NCBI RefSeq assembly: GCF_000341245.1
Contig: NZ_ANAD01000069.1
Coordinates: 8,156 to 63,652 of the forward strand
Source of the DNA: Nocardiopsis halophila DSM 44494
GTDB taxonomy: Bacteria; Actinomycetota; Actinomycetes; Streptosporangiales; Streptosporangiaceae
Direction of reading: 5' to 3'
DNA: 55,497 nt
In this document: positions 23,880 through 35,842 of the stretch, piece after piece
Layout: each line of letters starts with the position of its first letter
Numbering within the stretch: position 1 is the first letter of the stretch
Position numbers and translations under genes: made by a program
The notes under the pieces: generated by a model
Database searches by the model: none
The model's input: only the letters and a program-made list of their open reading frames with translations
What the model was told of the DNA's origin: nothing

Positions 23880-23915
23880 TCTCAGCGCAGGTCTCGGCGC
23901 GGGTCTCAGCGCAGG
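23880..23915. repeat. three tandem 12-bp repeats across a stop codon
   Basis: Three consecutive copies, TCTCAGCGCAGG, TCTCGGCGCGGG and TCTCAGCGCAGG on the plus strand. They span the stop of the zinc-ribbon gene (23906-23908) and the ribosome site of the hydrolase gene. On the coding strand copies one and three each present an in-frame TGA. Confidence 0.85.
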
Positions 23916-24202
23916 TGCGTGCGCCGCTGCCAGCAGGAGGAGTGCCAGTGCCGGCGGTCCTCCCCGTCGCCGTAGGGCCGCCAGGCGACCACGTGCGGCA
24001 TGCCCGGGGGGATCTCCTGGTGGCAGCCGGGGCAGCGGTAGGCCTTGGCGGCCGCGGCGCCGCTGATCCTCCGGGTGACCCACTCCCCGTCCGGCCCGGT
24101 CTCCCGGCGCTGTCCTCCGGTGACGCGCAGCATCAGGGCGTCGGGGTCGGCGTCGCGGGCGGGCGCCCCTCTGCGGCGGGGTGTGTTTCGGCGCGGGCTC
24201 AC
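23906..24202 (-). CDS. small zinc-ribbon-like protein of unknown function
   Basis: A 98-residue basic protein. The N-terminal 30 residues are Arg/Pro-rich and probably disordered. The C-terminal part has CPGCHQEIPPGMPHVVAW and HWHSSCW, giving two Cys plus His/Cys pairs that could bind one zinc. Related small actinobacterial proteins are sometimes annotated as ATP/GTP-binding, without a visible P-loop here. The GTG at 24202 is preceded by TACCCT six bases upstream, so the mRNA may be leaderless. It lies upstream of the hydrolase gene on the same strand with 33 bases between. Confidence 0.75.
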   Translation of the reverse strand: MSPRRNTPRRRGAPARDADPDALMLRVTGGQRRETGPDGEWVTRRISGAAAAKAYRCPGCHQEIPPGMPHVVAWRPYGDGEDRRHWHSSCWQRRTHLR

Positions 24203-24257
24203 CCTTCCAGGGTAGGGGCCCCCGGAGTCCCGGGGGCCCCTGGGCCTGCGGTTCCGG

Positions 24258-25457
24258 TCACGTCCGGCCGCTCTCCCGCGCCGCCTTGGCCGTCAGCGGG
24301 GAGGGGGCGTAGGACGCGAGCCCGGCGTCGGCCGCGGCGCGCAGCACCCGGTCCACATCGGCGGCGCCGCGCTCCTCGGCCAGCTCGACCGGGCCCTTGG
24401 GGTAGCCGCACCCGAAGCGCATGGCGGTGTCGACGTCAACGGCGGTGGCGTAGCCGTCGCCCACCATGCGCAGCGCATCGTCCATGTGCGGGGCCAGCAG
24501 CAGGTCGGCCAGGCCGAAGCCGAGCCCTCCCCCGCGCAGCTCGGCGGCGATGGGGCCCTGCGGCGGCTCCTCGGCCCGGCCGGCCTCGCCCTCGCGCTGG
24601 TCGCCGTAGGCGTAGAAGCCGCGGCCGGTCTTGCGGCCGAGCAGGCCGGCGGCGACCATCCGGCGCAGCAGCGGTGCGGCCGCGTAGCGCGGGGTGCGGA
24701 ACTCCTCCCAGAGCACGTCCATGACGGCCAGGCACACGTCCAGGCCGACCAGGTCGGCCAGGGTGAGCGGGCCCATGGGCAGCCCGGCGGCGCCGGTCAT
24801 GGCCGCGTCGATCTCCTCGCGGGAGGCCAGGCGGCGCTCGTAGGCGGCGACGGCGTCGTTGATGTAGGGAACGAGCAGGGCGTTGGCGGCGAACCCGGCG
24901 CGGTCGCCCACGCAGACCGGGGTCTTGCCGATGCGCTTGGCGACCTCCTCGGCCACCGCCGCGGTCTGCGCGTCGGTGGTGGGGGTGGTCACCACCTCGA
25001 CCAGCTTCATCACCGGCGCGGGGTTGAAGAAGTGCAGCCCCACCACCAGGGAGGGGCGGTCGGTGAGCGCGGCGATCTCGGTGACCGACAGCGAGGAGGT
25101 GTTGGTGGCCAAGATCGTGCCGGGCGGGCAGATCCGGTCCAGGTCGGTGAAGACGTCGCGCTTGATCTCCAGGCGCTCGGGGACGGCCTCCACCGCGAAG
25201 TCGGCGTCGGCGAGCCGCTCTCGGTCGGTGGTCAGCGCGATGCGCCCCAGGATGGTGTCGTGCTCCTCCTGGCTGATCTTGCCCTTGTCCCGCGCCCGGC
25301 CCAGCGAACCGGTGATGTGGGCGCGCCCGCGTTCGACGGCGGCGTCGTCGATCTCGACTCCGGTGACGGCGAACCCGGCACGGGCGAAGACCTCGACGAT
25401 CCCCGCGCCCATCGTGCCGAGCCCGACCACTCCGACCTTGTTGAATTCCTGCACCAT
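24258..25457 (-). CDS. 3-hydroxyacyl-CoA dehydrogenase (3-hydroxybutyryl-CoA dehydrogenase type)
   Basis: NAD(P)-dependent oxidation of 3-hydroxyacyl-CoA, or its reverse, in short-chain acyl-CoA metabolism. The protein has 399 residues against about 285 for the minimal enzyme. It has an N-terminal Rossmann domain with GLGTMG (12-17), NTSSLSVTEIA, the catalytic GLHFFNPAPVMKLVEVV segment, one 3HCDH C-terminal domain (about 185-285) and a second, degenerate copy (about 305-390). The ATG at 25457 is preceded by TAGTGT with a 7-nt gap and lacks a ribosome site, consistent with a leaderless mRNA. It diverges from the LLM oxidoreductase gene with 70 bp between. Confidence 0.93.
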   Translation of the reverse strand: MVQEFNKVGVVGLGTMGAGIVEVFARAGFAVTGVEIDDAAVERGRAHITGSLGRARDKGKISQEEHDTILGRIALTTDRERLADADFAVEAVPERLEIKRDVFTDLDRICPPGTILATNTSSLSVTEIAALTDRPSLVVGLHFFNPAPVMKLVEVVTTPTTDAQTAAVAEEVAKRIGKTPVCVGDRAGFAANALLVPYINDAVAAYERRLASREEIDAAMTGAAGLPMGPLTLADLVGLDVCLAVMDVLWEEFRTPRYAAAPLLRRMVAAGLLGRKTGRGFYAYGDQREGEAGRAEEPPQGPIAAELRGGGLGFGLADLLLAPHMDDALRMVGDGYATAVDVDTAMRFGCGYPKGPVELAEERGAADVDRVLRAAADAGLASYAPSPLTAKAARESGRT

Positions 25458-25527
25458 GGGGCCAACACTAAACGGTGGTCCTGTGGTTCCGCCCCCGCGG
25501 GGCCCGGCGGCGCACCACAATGGCCCC

Positions 25528-26541
25528 ATGCGCATCGGAGCCTTCCTTCCCGCGGCCGGGTTCCCCGGCCGGGACCACACCGCGACCCTGGAGGCGGCGG
25601 CCCGGGCGGCCGAGGCCGCAGAGCGGGCGGGGTTCGACGAGGTGTGGTTCGCCGAACACCACTTCATGTCCTACGGGGTGTGCCCCTCGGCGGTGGCGAT
25701 GGCCGCCTTCGTGCTGGGGCGCACCCGCACGGTCCGGGTGGGCACCGCGGTGAGCGTGCTGAGCACCGCCCACCCGGTGGCCCTGGCCGAGCAGGCCAAC
25801 CTGCTGGACCAGGTCTCCGGCGGCCGGTTCGTGCTGGGGGTGGGGCGCGGCGGCCCCTGGGTCGACCTGGAGGTGTTCGGCACCGGCCTGGACCGCTACG
25901 AGCGGGGGTTCGGCGAGTCCCTGGAGGTGCTGCTGCGGGCGCTGCGCGGCGGGCCGATGCGCGCCGACGGGGCGGTGTTCGGCTTCCGCGAGGTGGAGAT
26001 CGTGCCGGGCCCGCGGACCGCGCCGCACCCGGAGGCGGTGGTGGCGGCGACCTCGGAGGCGACGCTGGGCCTGGCCGCCGAGGCGGGACTGCCGGTGATG
26101 CTCGGCATGCACCAGGACGCCGGGGAGCAGGCCCGGATGCTGGCCGAGTACGCCCGCCTGCGCGAGCGGGCGGGCGGGGCGCCGGTGCGCGGGCACGTTG
26201 CGGCCTCGGTGGCGCACGTGGAGGACACCCGGGAGCGGGCCCACAAGGTGATGCTGGAGTCGCTGCCGCGGTGGCTGGGGCCGGGGCTGGCGGGCTACAC
26301 CACGGTGGACGGGCGGCCCCGGGCCGAGCGGGACCCCGACGCCTATGCGGCGTTCCTGTGCGACGCCCACGCCGTGGGGTCCCCGGAGGAGTGCGCGCGC
26401 CGGCTGCGCGAGCAGGCCGAGGCGACCGGCGCCGACGCGCTCATGCTGCTGGTGGAGGGCGCCGGCGAGGAGGAGGCGGTGCTGCGCAACATCGCACGGC
26501 TGGGCGAGGAGGTGCTGCCGGCGGTGCGCGGCGGGGCCTGA
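25528..26541 (+). CDS. LLM-class flavin-dependent oxidoreductase
   Basis: A 337-residue luciferase-like monooxygenase-fold protein using FMN or F420. It has the family segments GFDEVWFAEHHF, VRVGTAVSVLSTAHPVALAEQ, and LDQVSGGRFVLGVGRGGPWVDLEVFG. Homologues are common in actinomycetes, with substrates rarely known. The ATG at 25528 follows CACAAT by six bases with no clear ribosome site. It is divergent from the hydroxyacyl-CoA dehydrogenase gene, and a link to that pathway is possible but unsupported. Confidence 0.88.
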   Translation: MRIGAFLPAAGFPGRDHTATLEAAARAAEAAERAGFDEVWFAEHHFMSYGVCPSAVAMAAFVLGRTRTVRVGTAVSVLSTAHPVALAEQANLLDQVSGGRFVLGVGRGGPWVDLEVFGTGLDRYERGFGESLEVLLRALRGGPMRADGAVFGFREVEIVPGPRTAPHPEAVVAATSEATLGLAAEAGLPVMLGMHQDAGEQARMLAEYARLRERAGGAPVRGHVAASVAHVEDTRERAHKVMLESLPRWLGPGLAGYTTVDGRPRAERDPDAYAAFLCDAHAVGSPEECARRLREQAEATGADALMLLVEGAGEEEAVLRNIARLGEEVLPAVRGGA

Positions 26542-26577
26542 GCCGCGCCGCGCACCGCCGGACCGCAGGCGCGGCCG

Positions 26578-26958
26578 CTAGCAGTCGACCAGTTCGGGCG
26601 ACTGGTTCAGCAGCTGGGCGCGGGGGGTGGTGAAGCGGTCGTAGGCCGCGTCGGCCCCGGGGGCGAACAGGGCCAGGCGGTGGCAGTTCTGGAAGGCCAG
26701 CCGCATGCCGAAGTGGCGCTCGACGGCGGCGCGCATGGCGTCGCTGGCCACCATCCGCAGAAGCTGCCCGCGCTCGGCCTCACCGGGCGGCGGGGTCTCG
26801 TTGGCCGCGAAGCCCTCGCCGTCCACGCGGGCGGCGAGGCCGCTCACCAGGGACCAGGCGTAGGGCAGGGATTCGCGGATGCAGGCGATGAAGTCCGCGT
26901 CCTCGACGTCGCCCTGCTCGGCCTTGGCCAGAAGTTCCTGAGGAACCGTCAGCGACAT
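26578..26958 (-). CDS. SCO5389 family protein
   Basis: A 126-residue soluble protein matching the actinobacterial SCO5389 family: SLTVPQELLAKAEQGDVEDADFIACIRESLPYAWSLVSGL at the N-terminus and FGMRLAFQNCHRLALFAP in the C-terminal half. No catalytic motif or membrane segment is visible and the function is unknown. As in Streptomyces it lies next to nucS, here divergent with a 181-bp gap containing two palindromic sites that could control either gene. Confidence 0.8.
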   Translation of the reverse strand: MSLTVPQELLAKAEQGDVEDADFIACIRESLPYAWSLVSGLAARVDGEGFAANETPPPGEAERGQLLRMVASDAMRAAVERHFGMRLAFQNCHRLALFAPGADAAYDRFTTPRAQLLNQSPELVDC

Positions 26959-27061
26959 GGATGTCCCATCTTCTCGTCAGGCAGGTCGTTGCGACGGTAA
27001 GCCCCGTGCCACGGTGCGTCACGGGGCCCGGGGGCCACACATGGCTTCCCCGGCCGCCATA

Positions 27062-27076
27062 TGAAAATAGTTTTCA
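27062..27076. promoter_or_regulatory. Zur/Fur-like box between SCO5389-family gene and nucS
   Basis: TGAAAATAGTTTTCA is a perfect 6-3-6 inverted repeat that closely resembles the zinc-regulator Zur consensus of Streptomyces (TGAAAATGATTTTCA, from memory). It is the most AT-rich point in the divergent region, 64 bases before the nucS start and 104 bases before the other start. It could equally be an AT-rich promoter part. Confidence 0.45.
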
Positions 27077-27090
27077 TTGTCGTTCGGCGC

Positions 27091-27113
27091 CACCGGATTC
27101 CGGGAATCCGGTG
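27091..27113. promoter_or_regulatory. 23-bp palindrome upstream of the nucS -10
   Basis: CACCGGATTC-CGG-GAATCCGGTG is a perfect 10-3-10 inverted repeat. It ends 12 bases before TAGGAT (27126-27131), the likely nucS -10, and so covers the -35 region. This placement suits a repressor operator. Confidence 0.55.
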
Positions 27114-27139
27114 CCGCGGCGCCGCTAGGATCGGGACCC

Positions 27140-27817
27140 GTGAGACTCGTGATCGCCCGGTGCAGCGTCGACTACGTCGGCCGGCTCACCGCCCACCTGC
27201 CCATGGCCCCCCGGCTCGTGCTGTTCAAGGCCGACGGCTCGGTCTCGGTGCACGCCGACGACCGCGCCTTCAAGCCGCTGAACTGGATGAACCCGCCGTG
27301 CACGGTGCGCGAGGGCACGGACGAGGACGGCACGGACGTCTGGACGGTCACGCACGGCAAGTCCGGCGAGAAGCTGGTGCTGCGCATCGCCGAGGTGCTG
27401 CACGACAGCTCGCACGAGCTGGGCCCCGACCCGGGACTGCAGAAGGACGGCGTGGAGGCGCACCTGCAGGAGCTGCTCGCCGAGCACATCACCACCCTGG
27501 GCGAGGGCTACACGCTGATCCGCCGGGAGTACCCCACCGCGATCGGGCCGGTGGACATCCTGTGCCGGGACGGCGACGGCGGGACCGTGGCCGTGGAGCT
27601 CAAGCGGCGCGGCGACATCGACGGCGTGGAGCAGCTCACCCGGTACCTGGAGCTGCTCAACCGGGACCCGGCGCTCAAGCCGGTGCGGGGCGTCTTCGCG
27701 GCCCAGGAGATCAAGCCCCAGGCCCGGGTGCTGGCCACCGACCGCGGGATCGGCTGCCTGACCCTGGACTACGACGCGCTGCGCGGGATCGAGCCGGACA
27801 CCCCCCGCCTGTTCTGA
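27140..27817 (+). CDS. nucS: endonuclease NucS (EndoMS), non-canonical mismatch repair
   Basis: Mismatch-specific double-strand endonuclease that replaces MutS/MutL in actinobacteria; 225 residues. The N-terminal DNA-binding domain (about 1-95) is followed by a RecB-like nuclease domain. The catalytic residues are D139 (GPVDILC), E153 and K155 (AVELKRR). The C-terminus ends DTPRLF, in keeping with the sliding-clamp-binding tail reported for the family. The GTG at 27140 lies 8 bases after TAGGAT with no ribosome site, so translation is probably leaderless. Two palindromes upstream suggest regulation, which is of interest because NucS level affects mutation rate. Confidence 0.95.
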   Translation: MRLVIARCSVDYVGRLTAHLPMAPRLVLFKADGSVSVHADDRAFKPLNWMNPPCTVREGTDEDGTDVWTVTHGKSGEKLVLRIAEVLHDSSHELGPDPGLQKDGVEAHLQELLAEHITTLGEGYTLIRREYPTAIGPVDILCRDGDGGTVAVELKRRGDIDGVEQLTRYLELLNRDPALKPVRGVFAAQEIKPQARVLATDRGIGCLTLDYDALRGIEPDTPRLF

Positions 27818-27948
27818 GCCGGTTCCGCCCCCGCGCGCGCACGTTCATGACCGGGGACGGCCGGTCCTCCATCGCCCGCGGGCTGATAGAGGACCGCCCC
27901 CTTGCCTGGGCTCTCGTCACGCCGAACCTGTTCAGGAAGGCCGCGGGC

Positions 27949-31171
<3,223 letters not shown>

Positions 31172-31549
31172 GGACCGCGCCGACCGGAACGGCACGACGG
31201 TAACGGAGCCCGCCGGGGACTTCCCCTCGGCGGGCTCCGCCGCGTCCGCGGCACGGGGCTCTCGGGCGGCCGGGGCCCACCGGCCGAGGATCCGGGCGGG
31301 CGGCGGGCCCCCCGACCCGCGCCGCCCGCCCGAACCGCTCCGGCCGCCCCTCCCGGGCACGTCCCCTCCGTGCCGGCGCGGCCTCTACCGGATGGCCCCC
31401 GGAGCCTCACCCGGTCGACGGTGTCCCCCTCGGCACCGATCGACTACGCTCCGTGCGTTGCGTGTTTCACACGGTATCAGCGCCGCCCCGGGCCCATAAC
31501 CCCCCGTTGCCGAACGGTTACCCGAGGCGATGCCCTCTAGGGTGGGGCC
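31172..31549. other. 378-bp intergenic region before pduO
   Basis: It holds the aminopeptidase terminator (31205-31238), a long GC-rich stretch without open genes, a small inverted repeat CCGTT-GCCG-AACGG (31504-31517), and TAGGGT (31538-31543) six bases before the pduO ATG. I looked for a cobalamin riboswitch and did not find its conserved B12-box; a leaderless pduO transcript would also leave no room for one. Confidence 0.5.
31205..31238 (+). terminator. hairpin terminator after the M28 aminopeptidase
   Basis: GGAGCCCGCCG (31205-31215) pairs perfectly with CGGCGGGCTCC (31228-31238) around a 12-base loop, 33 bases after the stop codon. Confidence 0.75.
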
Positions 31550-32155
31550 ATGACCAAGAAGGACACCGACAAACCGGTCGTGCTCTCCACGATCTACACG
31601 CGCGGCGGCGACGGCGGCCAGACCCGCCTGGGCGACATGAGCCGCGCCCCGAAGACGGACCTGCGCATCGCGGCCTACGCCGACGTCGAGGAGGCCAACG
31701 CGGCCATCGGGACCGCGCTGGCGTTCGGGGAGGTCCCCGACGACGTGCGCGCCCTGCTCGGGCACGTACAGAACGAGATGTTCGACCTGGGGGCGGACCT
31801 GTCCGCGCCCCTGGTGGAGAACCCGGAGTTCCCCCCGCTCCGGATCGAGGAGGCCTCCATCACCCGCCTGGAGGAGGCCTGCGACGCCTACAACGCCGAG
31901 CTGCCGACCCTGCGCAGCTTCATCCTGCCCGGGGGCGCCCCCGGGGTCGCCCTGATGCACACGGCGCGTGTGGTGGCCCGCCGGGCCGAGCGGTCGGCCT
32001 GGGCGGCGATCGAGGAGCACGGGACCGGTGAGGGCGGCGTCAACCCGCTCACCGCGCGCTACCTCAACCGCCTGTCCGACCTGCTGTTCGTGCTGTGCCG
32101 GTACCTGGGCCGCGACGGCGGCGAGGTGCTCTGGAAGCCCGGAGGCGAGCGCTAG
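31550..32155 (+). CDS. ATP:cob(I)alamin adenosyltransferase, PduO type
   Basis: Makes adenosylcobalamin, the cofactor of the B12 mutases; 201 residues with the PduO-type five-helix fold. The ATP-binding N-terminal motif is [10 protein letters not shown] (16-25), and the C-terminal helix carries [18 protein letters not shown], the PduO family signature. TAGGGT six bases before the ATG and no ribosome site point to a leaderless mRNA. The TAG stop lies in a CTAG shared with the stop of the converging thiamine-binding-fold gene. Functionally it connects to the mutase and meaB in this window. Confidence 0.94.
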   Translation: MTKKDTDKPVVLSTIYTRGGDGGQTRLGDMSRAPKTDLRIAAYADVEEANAAIGTALAFGEVPDDVRALLGHVQNEMFDLGADLSAPLVENPEFPPLRIEEASITRLEEACDAYNAELPTLRSFILPGGAPGVALMHTARVVARRAERSAWAAIEEHGTGEGGVNPLTARYLNRLSDLLFVLCRYLGRDGGEVLWKPGGER

Positions 32156-32445
32156 TCCCCCAGCTCGCGCTCGACGGCCGCGATCTTCTCGGTCAGGCCG
32201 TCGGTGACGCCGTCGCGGATGTCGGCCTTGAGGGTCATGCTCACCCGGGACGCCCCCTCGCCGGCGGCCTCCACCGCCCGTTTGACGACGTCCATGACCT
32301 CGTCCCACTCGCCTTCGACGGTGGTGAACATGGCATCGGTGCGGTTGGGCAGCCCGCTCTCGCGGACCACGCGCACGGCGCGGGCGACCGCGGGAGCCAC
32401 CGACTCCCCCTCGCCCATCGGGCTCACTGAGAATGCGACGATCAT
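32152..32445 (-). CDS. MTH1187/YqgV family thiamine-binding-fold protein
   Basis: A 97-residue ferredoxin-like protein of the UPF0045 family. It has [23 protein letters not shown] at the N-terminus and the [10 protein letters not shown] segment. Members bind thiamine-type ligands, with no enzymatic role established. The ATG at 32445 is preceded by TAGGGT at six bases (32457-32452) without a ribosome site. Its stop TAG overlaps the pduO stop in the palindrome CTAG, so the two mRNAs overlap by four bases. Confidence 0.88.
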   Translation of the reverse strand: MIVAFSVSPMGEGESVAPAVARAVRVVRESGLPNRTDAMFTTVEGEWDEVMDVVKRAVEAAGEGASRVSMTLKADIRDGVTDGLTEKIAAVERELGD

Positions 32446-32485
32446 GCCCCAACCCTAACCGGGCGGGCGCCGCTCAACCGTGACC

Positions 32486-32941
32486 CTACTCCTGCCAGTG
32501 CGTCCCGGGGGGCATCGACTCCAGCCAGGACAGGAAGCCGGTCAGCGCCGCCCTGCCCATGGCCAGCTCGTAGCCGGGCTCCTCGGGGTCGGCGCCGTCC
32601 GGGCCGGTCCAGCCGAGCTGGACCACGGCCATGTCGGAGGTGATCTCGGCCAGGTCGCCGGTGTCGGGCGAACGGCGGCCCACAACGACGAGGCCGCGGC
32701 GCGGCAGCGTCGCTGCCGGCCGCGGCCACAGGGACAGGACCCGGTACCAGTGGAGCGCTCCGCTCCCGTACCGCCCCAGTCCGATACGCCAGGGGCCGCC
32801 CCCGTAGGGGCGCAGGTAGCACTCGACGGCGCCGCCCCGCCGCTCCAGGGCGTAGCGGCGCACGGCCACCGCCGCCACGGCGGCCAGGGCCGCGGCCAGC
32901 AGGACGAACAACGACCACTCGGCGATCTGCACCCCGGTCAC
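32486..32941 (-). CDS. DUF2550 family membrane-anchored protein
   Basis: A 151-residue protein with one N-terminal transmembrane helix (about residues 7-28) followed by a compact beta-rich domain: GAVECYLRPYGGGPWRIGLGRYG and LHWYRVLSLWPRP. This matches DUF2550, which lies just after atpC in many actinomycetes. The function is unknown. Two GTG codons nine bases apart (32941 and 32932) could start it; the second has better spacing from GGGGGAG. It begins 31 bases after the atpC stop and is probably the last gene of the ATP synthase operon. Confidence 0.85.
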   Translation of the reverse strand: MTGVQIAEWSLFVLLAAALAAVAAVAVRRYALERRGGAVECYLRPYGGGPWRIGLGRYGSGALHWYRVLSLWPRPAATLPRRGLVVVGRRSPDTGDLAEITSDMAVVQLGWTGPDGADPEEPGYELAMGRAALTGFLSWLESMPPGTHWQE

Positions 32942-32972
32942 CGCTCCCCCACTGCGCGCGCCCCGTCCGCCG

Positions 32973-33383
32973 TCAGGCCGCGTCCGTGCCGGCCGCCGCC
33001 AGGCGGCTGCGCGCCCGCGCGGCCCGCTCCTGGGCCTCGGTGTCCTCCGGGGACACCCCGCCGGACTCGGTCTCCTCCAGCGCCCGCTTGGCCCGGTCGA
33101 CGTCGACCTCTTCGGCCAGCTCGGCGACCTCGGCGAGGATGGAGACCCGGCTGTCGTCGGTGACCGACAGGAAGCCGCCGTGCACCGCGGCCCGCACCTC
33201 GCCGGTCTCCCGGCCGCCGACCACCCGGACCACCGACCCGGCGGCCAGCAGCGCCAGCACCGGGGTGTGCCCGGGCTGCACACCGAACTCGCCGTCGACC
33301 GTCTTGGCGATGACCATGTCGCCCTCGCCCGCCCACAGCTCGCGCTCCGGGGAGACGATCTCGACGAAAAGCCTCTTCGACAC
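32973..33383 (-). CDS. atpC: ATP synthase epsilon subunit
   Basis: Central-stalk F1 subunit that couples rotation and inhibits ATPase; 136 residues. It has FVEIVSPERELWAGEGDMV and the beta-sandwich PGHTPVLALL segment (about 8-88), then a C-terminal two-helix region rich in Ala, Glu and Arg. GTG 33383 lies nine bases after AGGAG, while GTG 33389 is only three bases away, so the shorter form is preferred. A perfect 18-bp hairpin separates it from atpD, which could lower epsilon expression relative to beta. Confidence 0.94.
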   Translation of the reverse strand: MSKRLFVEIVSPERELWAGEGDMVIAKTVDGEFGVQPGHTPVLALLAAGSVVRVVGGRETGEVRAAVHGGFLSVTDDSRVSILAEVAELAEEVDVDRAKRALEETESGGVSPEDTEAQERAARARSRLAAAGTDAA

Positions 33384-33412
33384 TGCCACAAACTCCTTCG
33401 TCCGCGGGCGGA

Positions 33413-33452
33413 TCCGCGCCGGGCGGGCCCAAGCGGGCCCGCCCGGCGCGGA
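33413..33452 (-). terminator. 18-bp perfect hairpin between atpD and atpC
   Basis: 33413-33430 and 33435-33452 are exact complements (arms containing CGCGCCGGGCGGGCCC) with the 4-base loop AAGC. It lies 20 bases after the atpD stop and 30 bases before the atpC start. It is as strong as any terminator here yet sits inside an operon, so partial termination or mRNA-end stabilisation is more likely than full termination. Confidence 0.75.
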
Positions 33453-33458
33453 CGCCTC

Positions 33459-34926
<1,468 letters not shown>

Positions 34927-35838
34927 TCACTCCCCGCTGGATGCGGCGAGGGCGTCGGCACCGCCGACGATCTCGCTGATCTCGTTCGTGATCTCCGCCT
35001 GGCGGGCCTGGTTGGCCTGGCGGGTCAAGGTCTTGACAAGCTCTTCGGCGTTGTCGGTGGCCGCCTTCATGGCGTTGCGGCGCGAGGCCCACTGGGAGGC
35101 CGCCGACTCAAGGAGGGCGAAGTAGATCCGGTTCGTCACGTACTGCGGAAGCAGCTGGTCGAGGGCCTCCTCGGCGGAGGGCTCGAACTCGTAGAGCGGG
35201 AGCGGACCCCCGTAGTGCTCCTCGATCTCCTCGGGCCCGGCCTCCTCCAGCTCCAGCGGCAGCGCCCGGCGCGCGGACGCCTTCTGGGTCAGCATGGAGA
35301 CGAACTCGGTCGAGACGATGTGGATCTCGTCCACGCCGCCCTCGGAGGTGTCCTGGGTGAACCGCTCCATGAGGGCGTCGCCGATCTCCTTGGCCTGCAG
35401 GTAGGAGGGGCGCTCGGTGATGCCCTCCCACTCGCGCTCCAAGGGGCGCTCCCGGAACCGGAAGTAGCCCACGCCCTTGCGGCCGACCATGTAGGTGACG
35501 ACCTCCTTGCCCTGCTCCTGGAGCAGGGCGGTGAGGGCCTCGGCCTCCTTGATGGCGTTGGCCGTGTAGGCACCGGCCAGCCCCTTGTCGCTGGTGACCA
35601 CCAGCACCGCCGCCCGGGTCGGGTTCTCCGACTCGGTGAGCAGGGGGTGGTCGCTGACGCGCCCGGCCACCGCGGCGACCGCCCGCGTGATCTCCTTGGC
35701 GTAGGGGCGGGCCGCCTCGACGGCCCGCTGCGCCTTGGAGATGCGGGTGGTGGCGATCAGCTCCATCGCCTGGGTGATCTTCGCCGTCGACTTGGTGGCG
35801 CGGATCCTCCGGCGGTAGATGCGAAGCTGTGCTCCCAT
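34927..35838 (-). CDS. atpG: ATP synthase gamma subunit
   Basis: Rotor shaft of F1, 303 residues. N-terminal GAQLRIYRRRIRATKSTAKITQAMELIA and C-terminal NRIYFALLESAASQWASRRNAMKAATDNAEEL are the two long helices that form the coiled coil in the F1 cavity. ATG 35838 gives the usual start, four bases after the atpA stop. Actinobacterial gamma subunits are slightly longer than the E. coli one because of an insert near the middle (EEAGPEEIEEHYGG region). Confidence 0.97.
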   Translation of the reverse strand: MGAQLRIYRRRIRATKSTAKITQAMELIATTRISKAQRAVEAARPYAKEITRAVAAVAGRVSDHPLLTESENPTRAAVLVVTSDKGLAGAYTANAIKEAEALTALLQEQGKEVVTYMVGRKGVGYFRFRERPLEREWEGITERPSYLQAKEIGDALMERFTQDTSEGGVDEIHIVSTEFVSMLTQKASARRALPLELEEAGPEEIEEHYGGPLPLYEFEPSAEEALDQLLPQYVTNRIYFALLESAASQWASRRNAMKAATDNAEELVKTLTRQANQARQAEITNEISEIVGGADALAASSGE

Positions 35839-35842
35839 TCGG

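Noticed and set aside
31239-31549. Possible cobalamin riboswitch before the adenosyltransferase gene
   Set aside because: No B12-box-like conserved segment is visible, and the -10 hexamer is six bases from the start codon, leaving no leader.
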